Shown: positions 38,701 to 47,052 of the stretch, piece by piece
How positions within the stretch are numbered: the stretch's first letter is position 1
Layout: each line of letters begins with the position of its first letter
Source of the DNA: Fidelibacterota bacterium
GTDB lineage: Bacteria; Fidelibacterota; Marinisomatia; SCGC-AAA003-L08; JACNLC01
Assembly (NCBI GenBank): GCA_018657495.1
Contig: JABHXA010000002.1
Coordinates: forward strand, 131,472-195,471
DNA: 64,000 bases
Reading direction: 5' to 3'
The notes under the pieces: generated by a model
Databases searched by the model: none
What the model saw: only the letters and a program-made list of their open reading frames with translations
What the model was told of the DNA's origin: nothing
Program-made: the position numbers and the translations under genes

Positions 38701-39090
38701 AATCAAATCAAAATAGTTCCAAATGAGCTTATTATTGAAGAAAATCCTGTAAAAGGTTTTTCTGCAACATCCAATTATAACAGCACCGTGGCATTAAATA
38801 TAAATCTGGATACTGAATTAATTAATGAAGGAATAGTGCGGGACATCGTTAGGCAGATACAGAATTTAAGAAAGGAATCTGGCCTTAGAGTAGAGGATCG
38901 GATATCAGTGGCGATTGAGAGTGGGGAATTAGTAAATCGAGCAGTTGAATCTTTTGGAGATTATCTGCTAAATGAAGTTTTAGGTACTGAATTAACAAAA
39001 GATATAGAATCAGCCCAATATAAAATATCTTTTAAAATCAATGGCGAACCTGTAGACATAGGTATATCCGTTGTTAGAATGGGAGAATAG
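35770..39090 (+). CDS. ileS: Isoleucyl-tRNA synthetase with GXHH variant of the HIGH motif
   Basis: A class I synthetase that charges tRNA-Ile, about 1106 residues, with the catalytic core, CP1 editing domain (TTTPWTLTSN) and anticodon-binding domain in normal order. The adenylate signature reads G-V-H-H (residues 59-62) where HIGH is expected, that is, first and third residues exchanged, and the KMSKS loop reads E-M-H-K-S (residues 652-656). These changes, with the long C-terminal part, point to the eukaryote-like IleRS2 group. The longest frame starts at a TTG at 35749; the ATG at 35770 (MSKKKFSS) gives a more typical N terminus. It heads a plus-strand operon. The frame is intact and it is the only ileS here. 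Confidence 0.95.
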   Translation: MSKKKFSSVNNQVDFIQLEHKILDKWETEKTFPRLVEKNRGKKKWSFLDGPITANNPMGVHHAWGRTLKDIFQRYHAMNGFDMRYQNGFDCQGLWVEVEVEKELDFKSKKDIEKFGIEKFITLCKERVHKYSAIQTEQSKRLGYWMDWDNSYFTMSDENNYTIWAFLKKLFERGKIRTGLDVVPWSGRSGTSYSQMEIIEGRKLVAHKAVFVKFPLVNRENEYLLVWTTTPWTLTSNVSAAVNVNLEYVKLRASDGSLYYFADDNLDYPRLERQFKEKKQWVQGVPKLKTISQIFKEHGGFTKEGTLKGAKMVGWQYTGPFDDLPAQSIPGGYPFPNDELQDIGVTAISCHKVIDGGKDAIGNDIVVSGEGTGIVHIAPGCGDIDNKLGKKLGLVNIAPLDEESHYLSEMGWLEGLLATDETTTDKILQNLKENNFLVHIEKYPHVYPHCWRSGDELVFRMVTEWYINMDWRDEIKNNVKDIKWIPDYGSDREMEWLTNMGDWMISKKRFWGLALPIWVFEDGSFYVVGSRQELKSLAVEGWDNFKDKSPHRPFIDQVKIKHPDSGLIGTRIPDVGNPWLDAGIVPYSTLQYSDNKEYWNEWFPADLVLECFPGQFRNWFYSLLAMSTIMENKAPFKTLLGHALVKAEDGREMHKSWGNAIWFEDAAEKMGVDVMRWMYTAHNPEQNLNFGYKVADETRKQLITLWNSYSFFVTYANLDGYSPGDSLQNQKSMTPLDNWILAKVNELVKNATECYENYQVFKIMKMSNEFLDDLSNWYIRRNRRRFWKSDNDSDKSAAYDTLYHTLIKFIKILAPVIPFVSEEIYCNLMSSFSGGNSRSIHLSEFPAYDNALANDELISEIDSVKQIVSLGRSVRNKANIKIRQPLSELVIKSEKQIITYLSRNEDQLKEEINVKSIRYIEDDSEVIHYQVKPNFQMLGQKYGAQMKKIAGLLSSMDVDILLNGIKSGEGVHIDLSGNQIKIVPNELIIEENPVKGFSATSNYNSTVALNINLDTELINEGIVRDIVRQIQNLRKESGLRVEDRISVAIESGELVNRAVESFGDYLLNEVLGTELTKDIESAQYKISFKINGEPVDIGISVVRMGE

Positions 39091-39091
39091 A

Positions 39092-39469
39092 ATGGCAGTA
39101 AAAGTAAAATGGTTGAAAAGAGATTTAAATCGATTCAAGAAATTAATCCTTGCCAAGCGGGAAGATTCACTTGAGGCAATAGATCGGGCAAAAAAAAATA
39201 CAGATAATATCCTTGAAGGCGGATCTGTAAATGCGATTTATTCATCGCATATGGCTGATGCAGGCTCTGATCATCAAGAAAGGGAAAAAGCTTTCTATTG
39301 GTTGAAAAGAGAAATGGATTATTTGCATTATTTAGAAAGGGCCCTGGATATGATTGATGATGGTTCATTTGGAATATGCAAAGATTGCGGTGAAAAAATA
39401 CCAGAAACACGACTAATAGAAGTTCCGCATACCACAACGTGTTACACATGTAAAACTAAGATAGTATAA
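39092..39469 (+). CDS. DksA/TraR-type C4 zinc-finger protein
   Basis: A 125-residue protein with an N-terminal coiled-coil-like helical region and a C-terminal CKDCGEKIPETRL...CYTCK zinc finger, the DksA/TraR layout. DksA binds the RNA polymerase secondary channel and adjusts transcription, for example with ppGpp. The family's paired acidic coil tip is not clear to me, so a general stress-type relative is possible. GGGAG at 39081-39085 supports the ATG at 39092, just after the ileS stop. Confidence 0.88.
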   Translation: MAVKVKWLKRDLNRFKKLILAKREDSLEAIDRAKKNTDNILEGGSVNAIYSSHMADAGSDHQEREKAFYWLKREMDYLHYLERALDMIDDGSFGICKDCGEKIPETRLIEVPHTTTCYTCKTKIV

Positions 39470-39471
39470 CC

Positions 39472-39963
39472 TTGAGAGTTCTAATCGCATCCGCCCTGGT
39501 TATTGTCGCGGATCAATTCTCCAAATATTGGATAAAGCAAAACTATGTTCTGCATTCCACTCAAGAAGTTATAGGTAATTATTTTAAGATTACTTATGTA
39601 GAAAATCCAGGTGTTGCTTTTGGCATAAGCGTTGGAAAATATCTTCCCTTTATAACTTTAATATCTGTTTTTGCTATTTTGCTTGTTGTGTATTATCTTT
39701 ATCAGGAAAGACATAAAAGTTTAGAAATCAGATTAGGATTAGCGCTCATTCTTGGTGGTGCAATCGGCAATATGATTGATCGTTGTTTAATGATAATTAT
39801 GCCCGCTTCTTATTCAGGTGTTGTTGATTTCATTGACGTAGGATTTAATCATTACAGATGGTATATTTTTAATGTCGCAGACTCAGCGGTAACAATTGGA
39901 ATTGTCCTTATAATGATTCATAGTCTATTAAATCAAAAGAATACAGTATCTGCTTCTAGTTGA
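39472..39963 (+). CDS. lspA: Signal peptidase II (lipoprotein signal peptidase)
   Basis: An inner-membrane aspartyl protease that removes signal peptides from prolipoproteins. Four membrane helices are visible, with the catalytic aspartates in GNMIDR (about 100-105) and FNVADSAV (about 141-148). The start is TTG at 39472, two bases after the previous stop, and the 3' end overlaps the next gene by TTGA. It fits the two lipobox proteins noted elsewhere in the window. Confidence 0.96.
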   Translation: MRVLIASALVIVADQFSKYWIKQNYVLHSTQEVIGNYFKITYVENPGVAFGISVGKYLPFITLISVFAILLVVYYLYQERHKSLEIRLGLALILGGAIGNMIDRCLMIIMPASYSGVVDFIDVGFNHYRWYIFNVADSAVTIGIVLIMIHSLLNQKNTVSASS

Positions 39964-40913
39964 ACTATAACTTTCAGATCAGGAGTAAAGCTTCTAATAT
40001 CCGATTGGATATCTTTCTTGCTCACGAATATCCGGAAATTACCAGATCAAAAATTCAATTTCTGATAAAAAATAAATCTATTTTATTAAATGGGGAAGTA
40101 ACTAAACCCAGCTATTCGGTATGCATAGATGATGAAATTATCTGTCAATATTCTGAGGTTCCAAGAAATGAAATTCTACCAGATAAAATTGATTTAAACA
40201 TATTATTCGAAGACGATAATATTATCGTAATTAATAAACCTTCGAATCTGGTTGTCCATCCTGGTAACGGTAACTGGACAGGAACTCTCGCCAATGCTTT
40301 AGTATATCATTTTGAAAAATTATCTGCTACAGGTACAATTCGACCTGGAATAGTCCACAGGCTGGATAAGGAGACTTCAGGTATTATTGTTGTCGCAAAA
40401 ACAGATTTTGACCATCAGCATATTTCCTCCCAATTTAGCAATCGCACTGTGAACAAAGTATATAAAGCCTTAGTCTGGGGAAAGACCCCTAACGAGGGAA
40501 TTATAGATGGTATGATTGGACGTAATCCATCACATCGCCAGAGTTTTAAAGTTGTTCTGTCAGGCGGAAGAATAGCAGAAACCAGGTATAAGCTCGAGGA
40601 ATATTATCATCCCATATCATTGCTTACTGTTACCCCCTTTACGGGAAGGACTCATCAAATTAGGGTTCACATGAAAGATATTGGGCATCCTATTTTTGGG
40701 GATAAGTTATATGGTGGGGGAACAAAAAAAATTAAATCTTTTCATGAAAAATATTCAAAAAAAATAAAGGCATTGTTTAAAATACTTCCCCGGACCGCAT
40801 TGCATGCTTATTCTCTTGAGATAACTCATCCGAGAACAGGGAAACAAATAAAATGGACTGCACCCGTCGCCGATGATATTCAAAATGTAATAGAGACATT
40901 GACTCATGAGTAG
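39960..40913 (+). CDS. rluD: RluA-family pseudouridine synthase (RluD-like)
   Basis: It converts uridines of large-subunit rRNA or tRNA to pseudouridine. An S4 RNA-binding domain (about 15-75) is followed by the catalytic domain with GIVHRLDKETSG (the catalytic aspartate) and the GRTHQIRVH motif. It starts with a TTG overlapping the lspA stop, a common lspA-rluD arrangement, and overlaps xerC by 8 bases. Which uridines it modifies cannot be read from sequence; the symbol rests on overall similarity. Confidence 0.9.
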   Translation: MNYNFQIRSKASNIRLDIFLAHEYPEITRSKIQFLIKNKSILLNGEVTKPSYSVCIDDEIICQYSEVPRNEILPDKIDLNILFEDDNIIVINKPSNLVVHPGNGNWTGTLANALVYHFEKLSATGTIRPGIVHRLDKETSGIIVVAKTDFDHQHISSQFSNRTVNKVYKALVWGKTPNEGIIDGMIGRNPSHRQSFKVVLSGGRIAETRYKLEEYYHPISLLTVTPFTGRTHQIRVHMKDIGHPIFGDKLYGGGTKKIKSFHEKYSKKIKALFKILPRTALHAYSLEITHPRTGKQIKWTAPVADDIQNVIETLTHE

Positions 40914-41832
40914 CGACAATAGTGAACTGATTCAGAATTTTGTCTCGTACATAAAAATTGAAAGAGGGTACTCTGAAAATACGATCAGATCTTATAATTG
41001 TGATTTAAACGAGTTTAATTTGTTCCTCAAGTCGTATGATCATGGGATTAGTATTTTACATGTTGAAAAATCGACAATCCAATATTTCCTGCAAAAAATA
41101 AGCAAAAATAATCGATCTGCTCGGACTATTGCCAGAAAACTATCTTCAATTAAGGCGTTTTATAAATATTTATTTATGAATGGTCTGATACCCCACAATA
41201 TTTCACATTCTATAAAATCTCCAAAGATGCCAAAAACCTTGCCAAACTTTTTGAGAAAAACGGAGGCTGTACAACTTATGACTGCACCCGATCTGTCAAA
41301 ATCTGATGGTCTTAGGGATCGATTAATATTGGAATTATTTTATTGTACAGGCATAAGAATCTCAGAATTATCCGGCATAAAGTTTAAACATATACAATTC
41401 GAAAGTAAGATTATTCGTATATTGGGAAAAGGAAATAAGGAACGATTAGTGATATTTAGTGACATAGTATCCACATTGATAAAAAAATATTTAACGGACC
41501 TTCAGACAAATAATCCACAAGATTCCCAAACTTATCTATTCCCCCAAATAAGACAATCAAGAAAAAATAATTCACCAGGACATATCAGCACAAGAACTGT
41601 ATATAATATTGTAAAAAAATATTTAGTACAGGTTACTGGAAACGAAAAACTGAGTCCGCATACATTAAGACATACATTTGCAACTCACCTCTTGGATAAT
41701 GGGGCCGATTTGATGGCTGTAAAAGAATTACTGGGACACAGTAGTTTGTCATCCACTCAAATATATACCCATGTCCAAATAGAAAAATTGAAAACAGAAT
41801 ATAAAAAATCTCACCCCCATTCAGGGAAGTAA
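40906..41832 (+). CDS. xerC: Tyrosine recombinase XerC/XerD-type
   Basis: A 308-residue site-specific recombinase that resolves chromosome dimers. The N-terminal SAM-like core-binding domain (1-100) is followed by the catalytic domain with the residues R (TGIRISEL), K (LGKGNKER), H-xx-R (SPHTLRHTF), H (LLGHSS) and the nucleophile Y (YTHV). XerC and XerD cannot be told apart by eye. It sits in a housekeeping operon with overlaps on both sides, so it is not a mobile-element integrase. Confidence 0.9.
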   Translation: MSSDNSELIQNFVSYIKIERGYSENTIRSYNCDLNEFNLFLKSYDHGISILHVEKSTIQYFLQKISKNNRSARTIARKLSSIKAFYKYLFMNGLIPHNISHSIKSPKMPKTLPNFLRKTEAVQLMTAPDLSKSDGLRDRLILELFYCTGIRISELSGIKFKHIQFESKIIRILGKGNKERLVIFSDIVSTLIKKYLTDLQTNNPQDSQTYLFPQIRQSRKNNSPGHISTRTVYNIVKKYLVQVTGNEKLSPHTLRHTFATHLLDNGADLMAVKELLGHSSLSSTQIYTHVQIEKLKTEYKKSHPHSGK

Positions 41833-41843
41833 GGAATATTATT

Positions 41844-43457
41844 ATGATAAATGGAAAAACTCTTGGTTTACACAAACTTGGAATGACAGAAGTTACAAGA
41901 ATAGAGAGAAATCTTTCGGTAGAGAGTCTCATTGAAGATTCAATCCGACTACACGAAAGTCACCTTGGAATGAAGGGTGCAGTTATGGTTGATACTGGAC
42001 GATATACCGGCAGATCACCTAAAGATAAATATTTTGTTGAAGAAAATTATTCAAAAGATAACTTGTGGTGGGGGAGTGTTAACCAAAAAGTAGAAAAAAA
42101 AGTTTTTGAAAAATTATACAAAAGGATTATCAAATATTATAATAATGCTGATGATTCTAATACATATGTTTTTGATGGTTTTGGTGGTGCAGATCCAAAG
42201 TATCGACTGTCGGTGAGAATTATTGCAAAGAGAGCCTGGCAGGCCCATTTTGCCCATAATATGTTTATACGGCCTGAAGCAGGTGAGCTGGATAATTTCA
42301 AACCAGATTTTACCATTATAAATGCATCCGATGTATTCGATCGAAAATTTGAAAAGCATGGTTTGAATTCAAAAACATTTATTATCTTCAATTTAAAAAA
42401 GAAAATTGCTATTATCGGTGGTACTGAATATGGCGGTGAGATGAAAAAAGGAATTTTCTCGGTTTTAAATTATCAGTTACCACTTCAAGGTGTCCTGGCG
42501 ATGCATTGTTCAGCAAATGTAGATTTTGATGGTGAGAATTCGGCGTTATTTTTTGGCCTCTCTGGAACAGGCAAAACTACTTTATCAACTGATCCCAACC
42601 GCCCCTTAATTGGTGACGATGAACATGGCTGGTCTGATGATGGTATCTTTAATTTTGAAGGCGGCTGTTATGCCAAGGTTATAAATCTTGACAAAGAAGC
42701 TGAGCCAGATATCTATAATGCTATTCGACACGGTGCCTTATTGGAAAACGTTGTATTTGATGAAAAAACCAGAAAAATTGATTTTACTGATGGATCAAAG
42801 ACTGAAAATACTCGTGTATCATATCCATTGAATTTTATTAAAAATTCGGTGTTCGCAAATTCAAAACCCAGTATGGCGGGTCACCCCAAAACAGTAATTT
42901 TTCTTACCTGTGATGCTTATGGCATATTTCCTGCAATATCTAAACTTACAGTTGAACAGGCAATGTATTACTTTATTAGTGGTTATACGGCAAAAGTGGC
43001 TGGCACAGAAAGAGGCATCACTGAACCACAGGCAACATTTTCACCATGCTTTGGTGGTCCATTTCTTACATTACATCCATTAAAGTATGCTGAATTGTTA
43101 AGGGAGAAATTAAATACCCATAAGTCAAAAGTCTATCTGGTCAATACTGGCTGGGTTGGTGGATCTGCTTTGGATGGGGCAAATAGGATAAGTATCCAAA
43201 ATACCCGGGCAATGATTACAGCAATCCTGGATGGATCTATCGAAAATTCTTCCTTTGAAAAATTCCCGATACTTGGCTTGGATATCCCTCAGTCTCTTGA
43301 GGGTGTAGATCAAGATGTATTAAATCCTCGAGATGCCTGGGATAATACTGATGCATATGATAAACTGCTAAAACATTTGGTTAATTTATTTAACGAAAAT
43401 TTCAAAACTTACGGTTCTGAAGTAGAATATTTATTATCAGCAGGACCAAAATTATAA
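41844..43457 (+). CDS. pckA: Phosphoenolpyruvate carboxykinase (ATP)
   Basis: It makes PEP from oxaloacetate and ATP, the entry step of gluconeogenesis. The 537-residue protein has the kinase P-loop GLSGTGKTTLS (about residues 233-243), GDDEHGWSDDG for the metal site, YTGRSPKDK near the N terminus and GYTAKVAGTE later, all typical of the ATP-dependent form. An ordinary ATG at 41844 follows xerC by 11 bases. Confidence 0.97.
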   Translation: MINGKTLGLHKLGMTEVTRIERNLSVESLIEDSIRLHESHLGMKGAVMVDTGRYTGRSPKDKYFVEENYSKDNLWWGSVNQKVEKKVFEKLYKRIIKYYNNADDSNTYVFDGFGGADPKYRLSVRIIAKRAWQAHFAHNMFIRPEAGELDNFKPDFTIINASDVFDRKFEKHGLNSKTFIIFNLKKKIAIIGGTEYGGEMKKGIFSVLNYQLPLQGVLAMHCSANVDFDGENSALFFGLSGTGKTTLSTDPNRPLIGDDEHGWSDDGIFNFEGGCYAKVINLDKEAEPDIYNAIRHGALLENVVFDEKTRKIDFTDGSKTENTRVSYPLNFIKNSVFANSKPSMAGHPKTVIFLTCDAYGIFPAISKLTVEQAMYYFISGYTAKVAGTERGITEPQATFSPCFGGPFLTLHPLKYAELLREKLNTHKSKVYLVNTGWVGGSALDGANRISIQNTRAMITAILDGSIENSSFEKFPILGLDIPQSLEGVDQDVLNPRDAWDNTDAYDKLLKHLVNLFNENFKTYGSEVEYLLSAGPKL

Positions 43458-43472
43458 TAATAAGGAGAATTC

Positions 43473-43808
43473 ATGACAATTGAAATCACATCGAGACATT
43501 TTACACTATCCCCTCAATTGCAATCGCTTATTCATGAAAAAGTGGGTAAGATTGAAAAGTATTCTAAACTGACGAGTTGCAATGTTATACTTGAAAAAGA
43601 TAATACAGGTGAGGTTGTAGAAATAAAAGCACATTCAAAAGGGCGGGAATTTTTTGCTCAGGATAATTCTCCAGTTTTTGAAAAATCATTAACTCTTGTT
43701 GTGGATAAGATTATCATTCAATTAAAAAAGTATACCGATAAAATCAACGGTAAAGGTAGAAATAATGACAAAATAGAGAATTTGGATTTAGAATTACCTG
43801 AAGATTAA
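43473..43808 (+). CDS. hpf: Ribosome hibernation-promoting factor
   Basis: A 111-residue protein of the HPF/RaiA family (short form) that binds the 30S decoding region in slow-growing cells. It has the typical opening MTIEITSRHFTLSPQL and a beta-alpha-beta-beta-beta-alpha pattern. AAGGAG at 43461-43466 is a strong binding site for the ATG at 43473. The long-form dimerisation domain is absent. Confidence 0.93.
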   Translation: MTIEITSRHFTLSPQLQSLIHEKVGKIEKYSKLTSCNVILEKDNTGEVVEIKAHSKGREFFAQDNSPVFEKSLTLVVDKIIIQLKKYTDKINGKGRNNDKIENLDLELPED

Positions 43809-43815
43809 AACTTAA

Positions 43816-44688
43816 ATGAAAGCTATTATACCTGTAGCCGGGATTGGTTCCCGGTTACAGCCCTATTCAAATCACATCCAAAAATGTCTGCTCCCAGTAG
43901 CAGGCAAACCAATTCTGGAACATATCCTTGAACCTCTTCATGAGATTGGAATCACAGAAGTAACATTGATTACCGGTCATTTTTCAGATCAGGTGGAAAA
44001 ATTCACAAAGCAATATCCACACTTCAATTATAATTTAATAAAACAAGAAAAACGTCTTGGCCTGGGACATGCTATTTTTATGGCTTGTCGGCAAATTGAT
44101 GAACCCCTTTTGGTTATTTTAGGAGATTCAATTTTTCAATTAGATTATAAATCTTTTATTTCTACCGATCACAGTAAAATTGGTGTACAGGAAGTAAATG
44201 ACCCGCAAAGATTCGGCATTGTCGAAACACAGAATGATGTCATTATCAAATTAGTCGAAAAACCCGATAATCCACCAACGAATTTGGCAATAGCCGGAAT
44301 ATACTATTTTCAATCAGAGAACAATCTATACAATAACTTAGAATATTTAATCTCCAACAATATAAAAACCAAAGGAGAATATCAGCTCACCGATGGTATG
44401 CAAAAAATGTTGGATAATGGTGAGATCTTTAAAACCTTTAAAATTGATAATTGGTTGGATTGTGGTCTGAAAGAAACACTCCTCACTACGAATAAATATT
44501 TATTGAATAATGAGAATTATATATCAAGTGATGCTCATGTAGAAAGTTCGAATCTCAAATCATGTACTATAGGTAATGGCTGCAGCATTGAGAATTCAAA
44601 CCTGGATAATGTTATTATGCTGGATGGAAGCTCTGCAAAGGACACATCATTGAAAGATGAAATTCTCGATTTTAATCAGATTATCTGA
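43816..44688 (+). CDS. Sugar-phosphate nucleotidyltransferase
   Basis: It couples a sugar 1-phosphate to a nucleoside triphosphate for glycan synthesis. The opening MKAIIPVAGIGSRLQPYS has the GXGXRLXP signature and is followed by KCLLPVAGKPILE; the product-binding region LGDSIF and the acceptor motif KPDNPP are also clear. It resembles RmlA/GlmU-type enzymes, with a short left-handed-helix-like tail (about 240-285). Which sugar is used is not predictable. It ends the plus-strand operon, convergent with lptG. Confidence 0.88.
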   Translation: MKAIIPVAGIGSRLQPYSNHIQKCLLPVAGKPILEHILEPLHEIGITEVTLITGHFSDQVEKFTKQYPHFNYNLIKQEKRLGLGHAIFMACRQIDEPLLVILGDSIFQLDYKSFISTDHSKIGVQEVNDPQRFGIVETQNDVIIKLVEKPDNPPTNLAIAGIYYFQSENNLYNNLEYLISNNIKTKGEYQLTDGMQKMLDNGEIFKTFKIDNWLDCGLKETLLTTNKYLLNNENYISSDAHVESSNLKSCTIGNGCSIENSNLDNVIMLDGSSAKDTSLKDEILDFNQII

Positions 44689-44712
44689 GTAAATACCTTT
44701 AAATATATTTAC
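44689..44712. terminator. Possible weak terminator between convergent genes
   Basis: GTAAATA (44689-44695) and TATTTAC (44706-44712) make a 7-bp AT stem with a 10-base loop, between the nucleotidyltransferase stop and the lptG stop. There is no GC-rich core, so termination strength is doubtful. Confidence 0.3.
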
Positions 44713-44719
44713 CGTAGAA

Positions 44720-45832
44720 TCAGGATCTTGTTTTTAGAAAAAGGAAGATACCTGTGGTAAAAAATATAATATTCCCTATCCAAACGGAAAGCAAAGGATC
44801 CATCTCGCCTTTATATCCCATGCTTTGCCCGAATTTTATTGCCCCATAGTAAAGGAAAATAATAAAAATACTCACACCCAGACCTACGGCCATGCTTGAC
44901 CGCGGTTTTCTTACTGAAAGTGATAACCCAAAAATAACCATAATTATACTGCTGAAAGCAAATGCCGGTTTAAAGTGCAAGTTGACGGTCCAACGAGGTT
45001 CAAGTATGCCATTCTGCCGCAAGCGCTCGACAAAAGATTTTAGTTCCCAATAATTCATTTCCTCAGGTTTGACAGATTGTTTCGTGAGATCAACTGGTGT
45101 AAAATCCATTTGAATTAATGTGTCCGATGGGGAATACCCATACTTAATAAACTCCGGACTCAAATTTGATCTGGTTCTATAAGTAGGAATTCTCCACTTT
45201 CCAGAATTGTCATCCCAGGTCATCATCGGAGCATCAATTCTAAGGGAGATATTATTTCCATCATATTTCTGAAGTGAAATGTTGTGAGCTGTATTATTTT
45301 TAAAATCGAATCTTTTTATATATAATACCTGATTCTTACCTACTTGTAAATAAATATCCTGATTTTTAACCTTACGTTTATTCCTTGATTTCTGAAAATA
45401 CTCGACTTCAATCTCAGCACGTTTATGAAGACTGGGTGCAACTAAAATATTTTCAAAGTAAAAGCTAAATATTGAAGTAATAAATCCAAAGATAAGAAGT
45501 GACATACTAACTCTTCTTAAACTTATGCCGGATGCTTTAATCGCAGTGAGTTCGTTGCGACGTTGAAGTAATCCCATACAGAAAACAGTTGCCAGCAATA
45601 AGGACATGGGCAGCCCGATGCTCACATACCAGGGCAGGGTATACATATAATATTGGAATATTTCATCCCGAGTAATTTCAGTGTCAATAAATTTATCAAG
45701 ATGATCAATAACATCAACAATTATAAAAATAGAAATAAACGAAATCATTGTGGCGATGAATTTGCTGAGAAACTGCTTGAGAATATAGATGTCCATCAAT
45801 TTTAGCATGTTTAAAATTACGCTGAATGACAT
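44720..45832 (-). CDS. lptG: LptF/LptG-family permease (LptG-like)
   Basis: An inner-membrane subunit of the lipopolysaccharide-export ABC transporter (LptBFG). Three N-terminal helices (with LPWYVSIGLPMSLLLATVFCMG near residue 70-90), a periplasmic beta-jellyroll (about 130-265) and three C-terminal helices are seen; MDIYILKQFLSKF near the start is typical. It shows a Gram-negative outer membrane. The ATG at 45832 gives the longest frame, but 45808 (MLKLMDIY) is also plausible; no ribosome binding site decides. The LptF partner is not in the window. Confidence 0.9.
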   Translation of the reverse strand: MSFSVILNMLKLMDIYILKQFLSKFIATMISFISIFIIVDVIDHLDKFIDTEITRDEIFQYYMYTLPWYVSIGLPMSLLLATVFCMGLLQRRNELTAIKASGISLRRVSMSLLIFGFITSIFSFYFENILVAPSLHKRAEIEVEYFQKSRNKRKVKNQDIYLQVGKNQVLYIKRFDFKNNTAHNISLQKYDGNNISLRIDAPMMTWDDNSGKWRIPTYRTRSNLSPEFIKYGYSPSDTLIQMDFTPVDLTKQSVKPEEMNYWELKSFVERLRQNGILEPRWTVNLHFKPAFAFSSIIMVIFGLSLSVRKPRSSMAVGLGVSIFIIFLYYGAIKFGQSMGYKGEMDPLLSVWIGNIIFFTTGIFLFLKTRS

Positions 45833-46165
45833 TTAAGAGAAAAATGATTAGAGATAAATGTTTGATGTAGTGATTCAAATATTTTTATAATCAGATTTAG
45901 ATATATTGTAAATTGTCACTTATAAAAATATTCAGATAATAGTAACAACTTAATTGGATAATAATGTCAATTCCCTCAACTTGATTTAATGCACAAATGA
46001 TGTATTGGAAAGTATATGAGGTTAATGGAATGTTCTTGTTGCTTAGAGTATTGACTCAAATTATCGTTAATGGACGGAATCTAATGTAAATGTCAGCCTA
46101 TAAAAGTAAAATCTGCAGGAAATTGTGATAAATGCGTATAAGTAATTGACTATAAAAGGATTGTA
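45833..46165. other. Gene-free stretch between lptG and cutA
   Basis: About 330 AT-rich bases between divergent genes. It should hold the promoters for both. I see no convincing ORF (one 30-codon ATG frame at 46000 has no ribosome binding site) and no hairpin. Confidence 0.5.
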
Positions 46166-46483
46166 ATGAAAATATACCAGGTAAATACAACAACAGATAA
46201 TAAAGAGATCGCTACAAATATTGCTGAGTTATTGGTAAATGGGGGACTTTCACCCTGTGTTCAAATCCATGATTCTATAATGTCTATCTATAAATGGAAA
46301 GATAACATCCAAAGGGAAAGTGAATATTTATTGACAATAAAGGTTAATGGCGAAATGATATATGACGTAAAACGTCTCATTATGGAAAACCATAATTATG
46401 ATACACCGGAACTGATTATAACCAAATCAGAAATTATAAGTGATGGTTATGCTCAGTGGTTTACGGAGTATTATTCACAATAG
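46166..46483 (+). CDS. cutA: CutA1-type divalent-cation tolerance protein
   Basis: A 105-residue trimeric ferredoxin-like protein. The N-terminal strand, the GLSPCVQIHDSIMSIYKWKD segment and E-x-LLTIKV are family features; a family role in divalent-cation tolerance is reported but the mechanism is unclear. It stands alone with its own promoter region. The nearest minus-strand neighbours include a transporter with a metal-binding-type histidine tail, which hints at a metal theme for this area (inference). Confidence 0.93.
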   Translation: MKIYQVNTTTDNKEIATNIAELLVNGGLSPCVQIHDSIMSIYKWKDNIQRESEYLLTIKVNGEMIYDVKRLIMENHNYDTPELIITKSEIISDGYAQWFTEYYSQ

Positions 46484-46500
46484 ATCAATAATCTATTGAT
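46484..46500. repeat. Perfect 7-bp hairpin right after the cutA stop
   Basis: ATCAATA, a 3-base loop and TATTGAT start immediately after the cutA TAG. It is AT-only with no T tract, so it is at most a weak terminator or an mRNA 3'-end stabiliser. Confidence 0.35.
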
Positions 46501-46530
46501 ATGAATTAATAATCTTGAAAACGGTGATAC

Positions 46531-46544
46531 TTGGTGATCACCAA
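46531..46544. repeat. Perfect 14-bp palindrome
   Basis: TTGGTGATCACCAA is fully self-complementary. It lies 12 bases after the stop of the short minus-strand ORF and downstream of cutA. Its size suits a dimeric regulator site, but its position between gene ends makes that uncertain. Confidence 0.35.
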
Positions 46545-46555
46545 AATGCTCAGTT

Positions 46556-46702
46556 CTATTTATTCAGCCTATCGATTTTCTTAATTATGAAAAATGTACA
46601 GACCAGCATCAATGCAGATAACCAAATGGTATGATAAATCGTGATATTATTAAGAGCTTCGGTAATAATATCCATGTATTCCATCAATTTAACTTTTTCC
46701 AT
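46556..46702 (-). CDS. Short single-helix membrane protein (48 residues)
   Basis: This frame is too short for most ORF cut-offs but looks real. AAAGGAT lies 7 bases before the ATG at 46702. The protein has a polar N terminus (MEKVKLMEYMDIITEAL), one hydrophobic helix (WLSALMLVCTFFIIKK) and a short charged tail. It resembles no family that I recognise. It may be a small membrane regulator; no partner is evident. Confidence 0.55.
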   Translation of the reverse strand: MEKVKLMEYMDIITEALNNITIYHTIWLSALMLVCTFFIIKKIDRLNK

Positions 46703-47052
46703 AATTCATCCTTTGTTTTTTTTGCGGTTAATCTCTTTATTAAATTTTATAAGATCAATATATATTAAGCAATATAAATATTCAGCTTACTGATATATTT
46801 TCCATATTAATATTTAAATAAATTGATCCTATCTATATTATCGTCTTCTAAAATCTATATTTTAGGGTGATATTTACCAGCTACATCAATAATGCTGATA
46901 ATATATATTATGTATAGTTAGGTATTTTATATATAATCCATTAATATGGCTTTGTCTTTTACCTCCTCTTGCCTCCAGATCATTATGTATGTCAAATCCT
47001 CTACTTCAAAAACGAATTATCTCATTTCTTGAACACTACCAATCAGAGTCTA
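46703..47052. other. Gene-free stretch upstream of the short membrane ORF
   Basis: About 350 very AT-rich bases. It should hold the promoter of the short membrane ORF and the 3' end of the transporter transcript. I see no gene or clear terminator. Confidence 0.5.

Noticed and set aside
40906..41832. Tyrosine recombinase as an integrase of a mobile element
   Set aside because: It lies between rluD and pckA with overlaps, has Xer-like length and motifs, and no attachment sites or phage genes are near.
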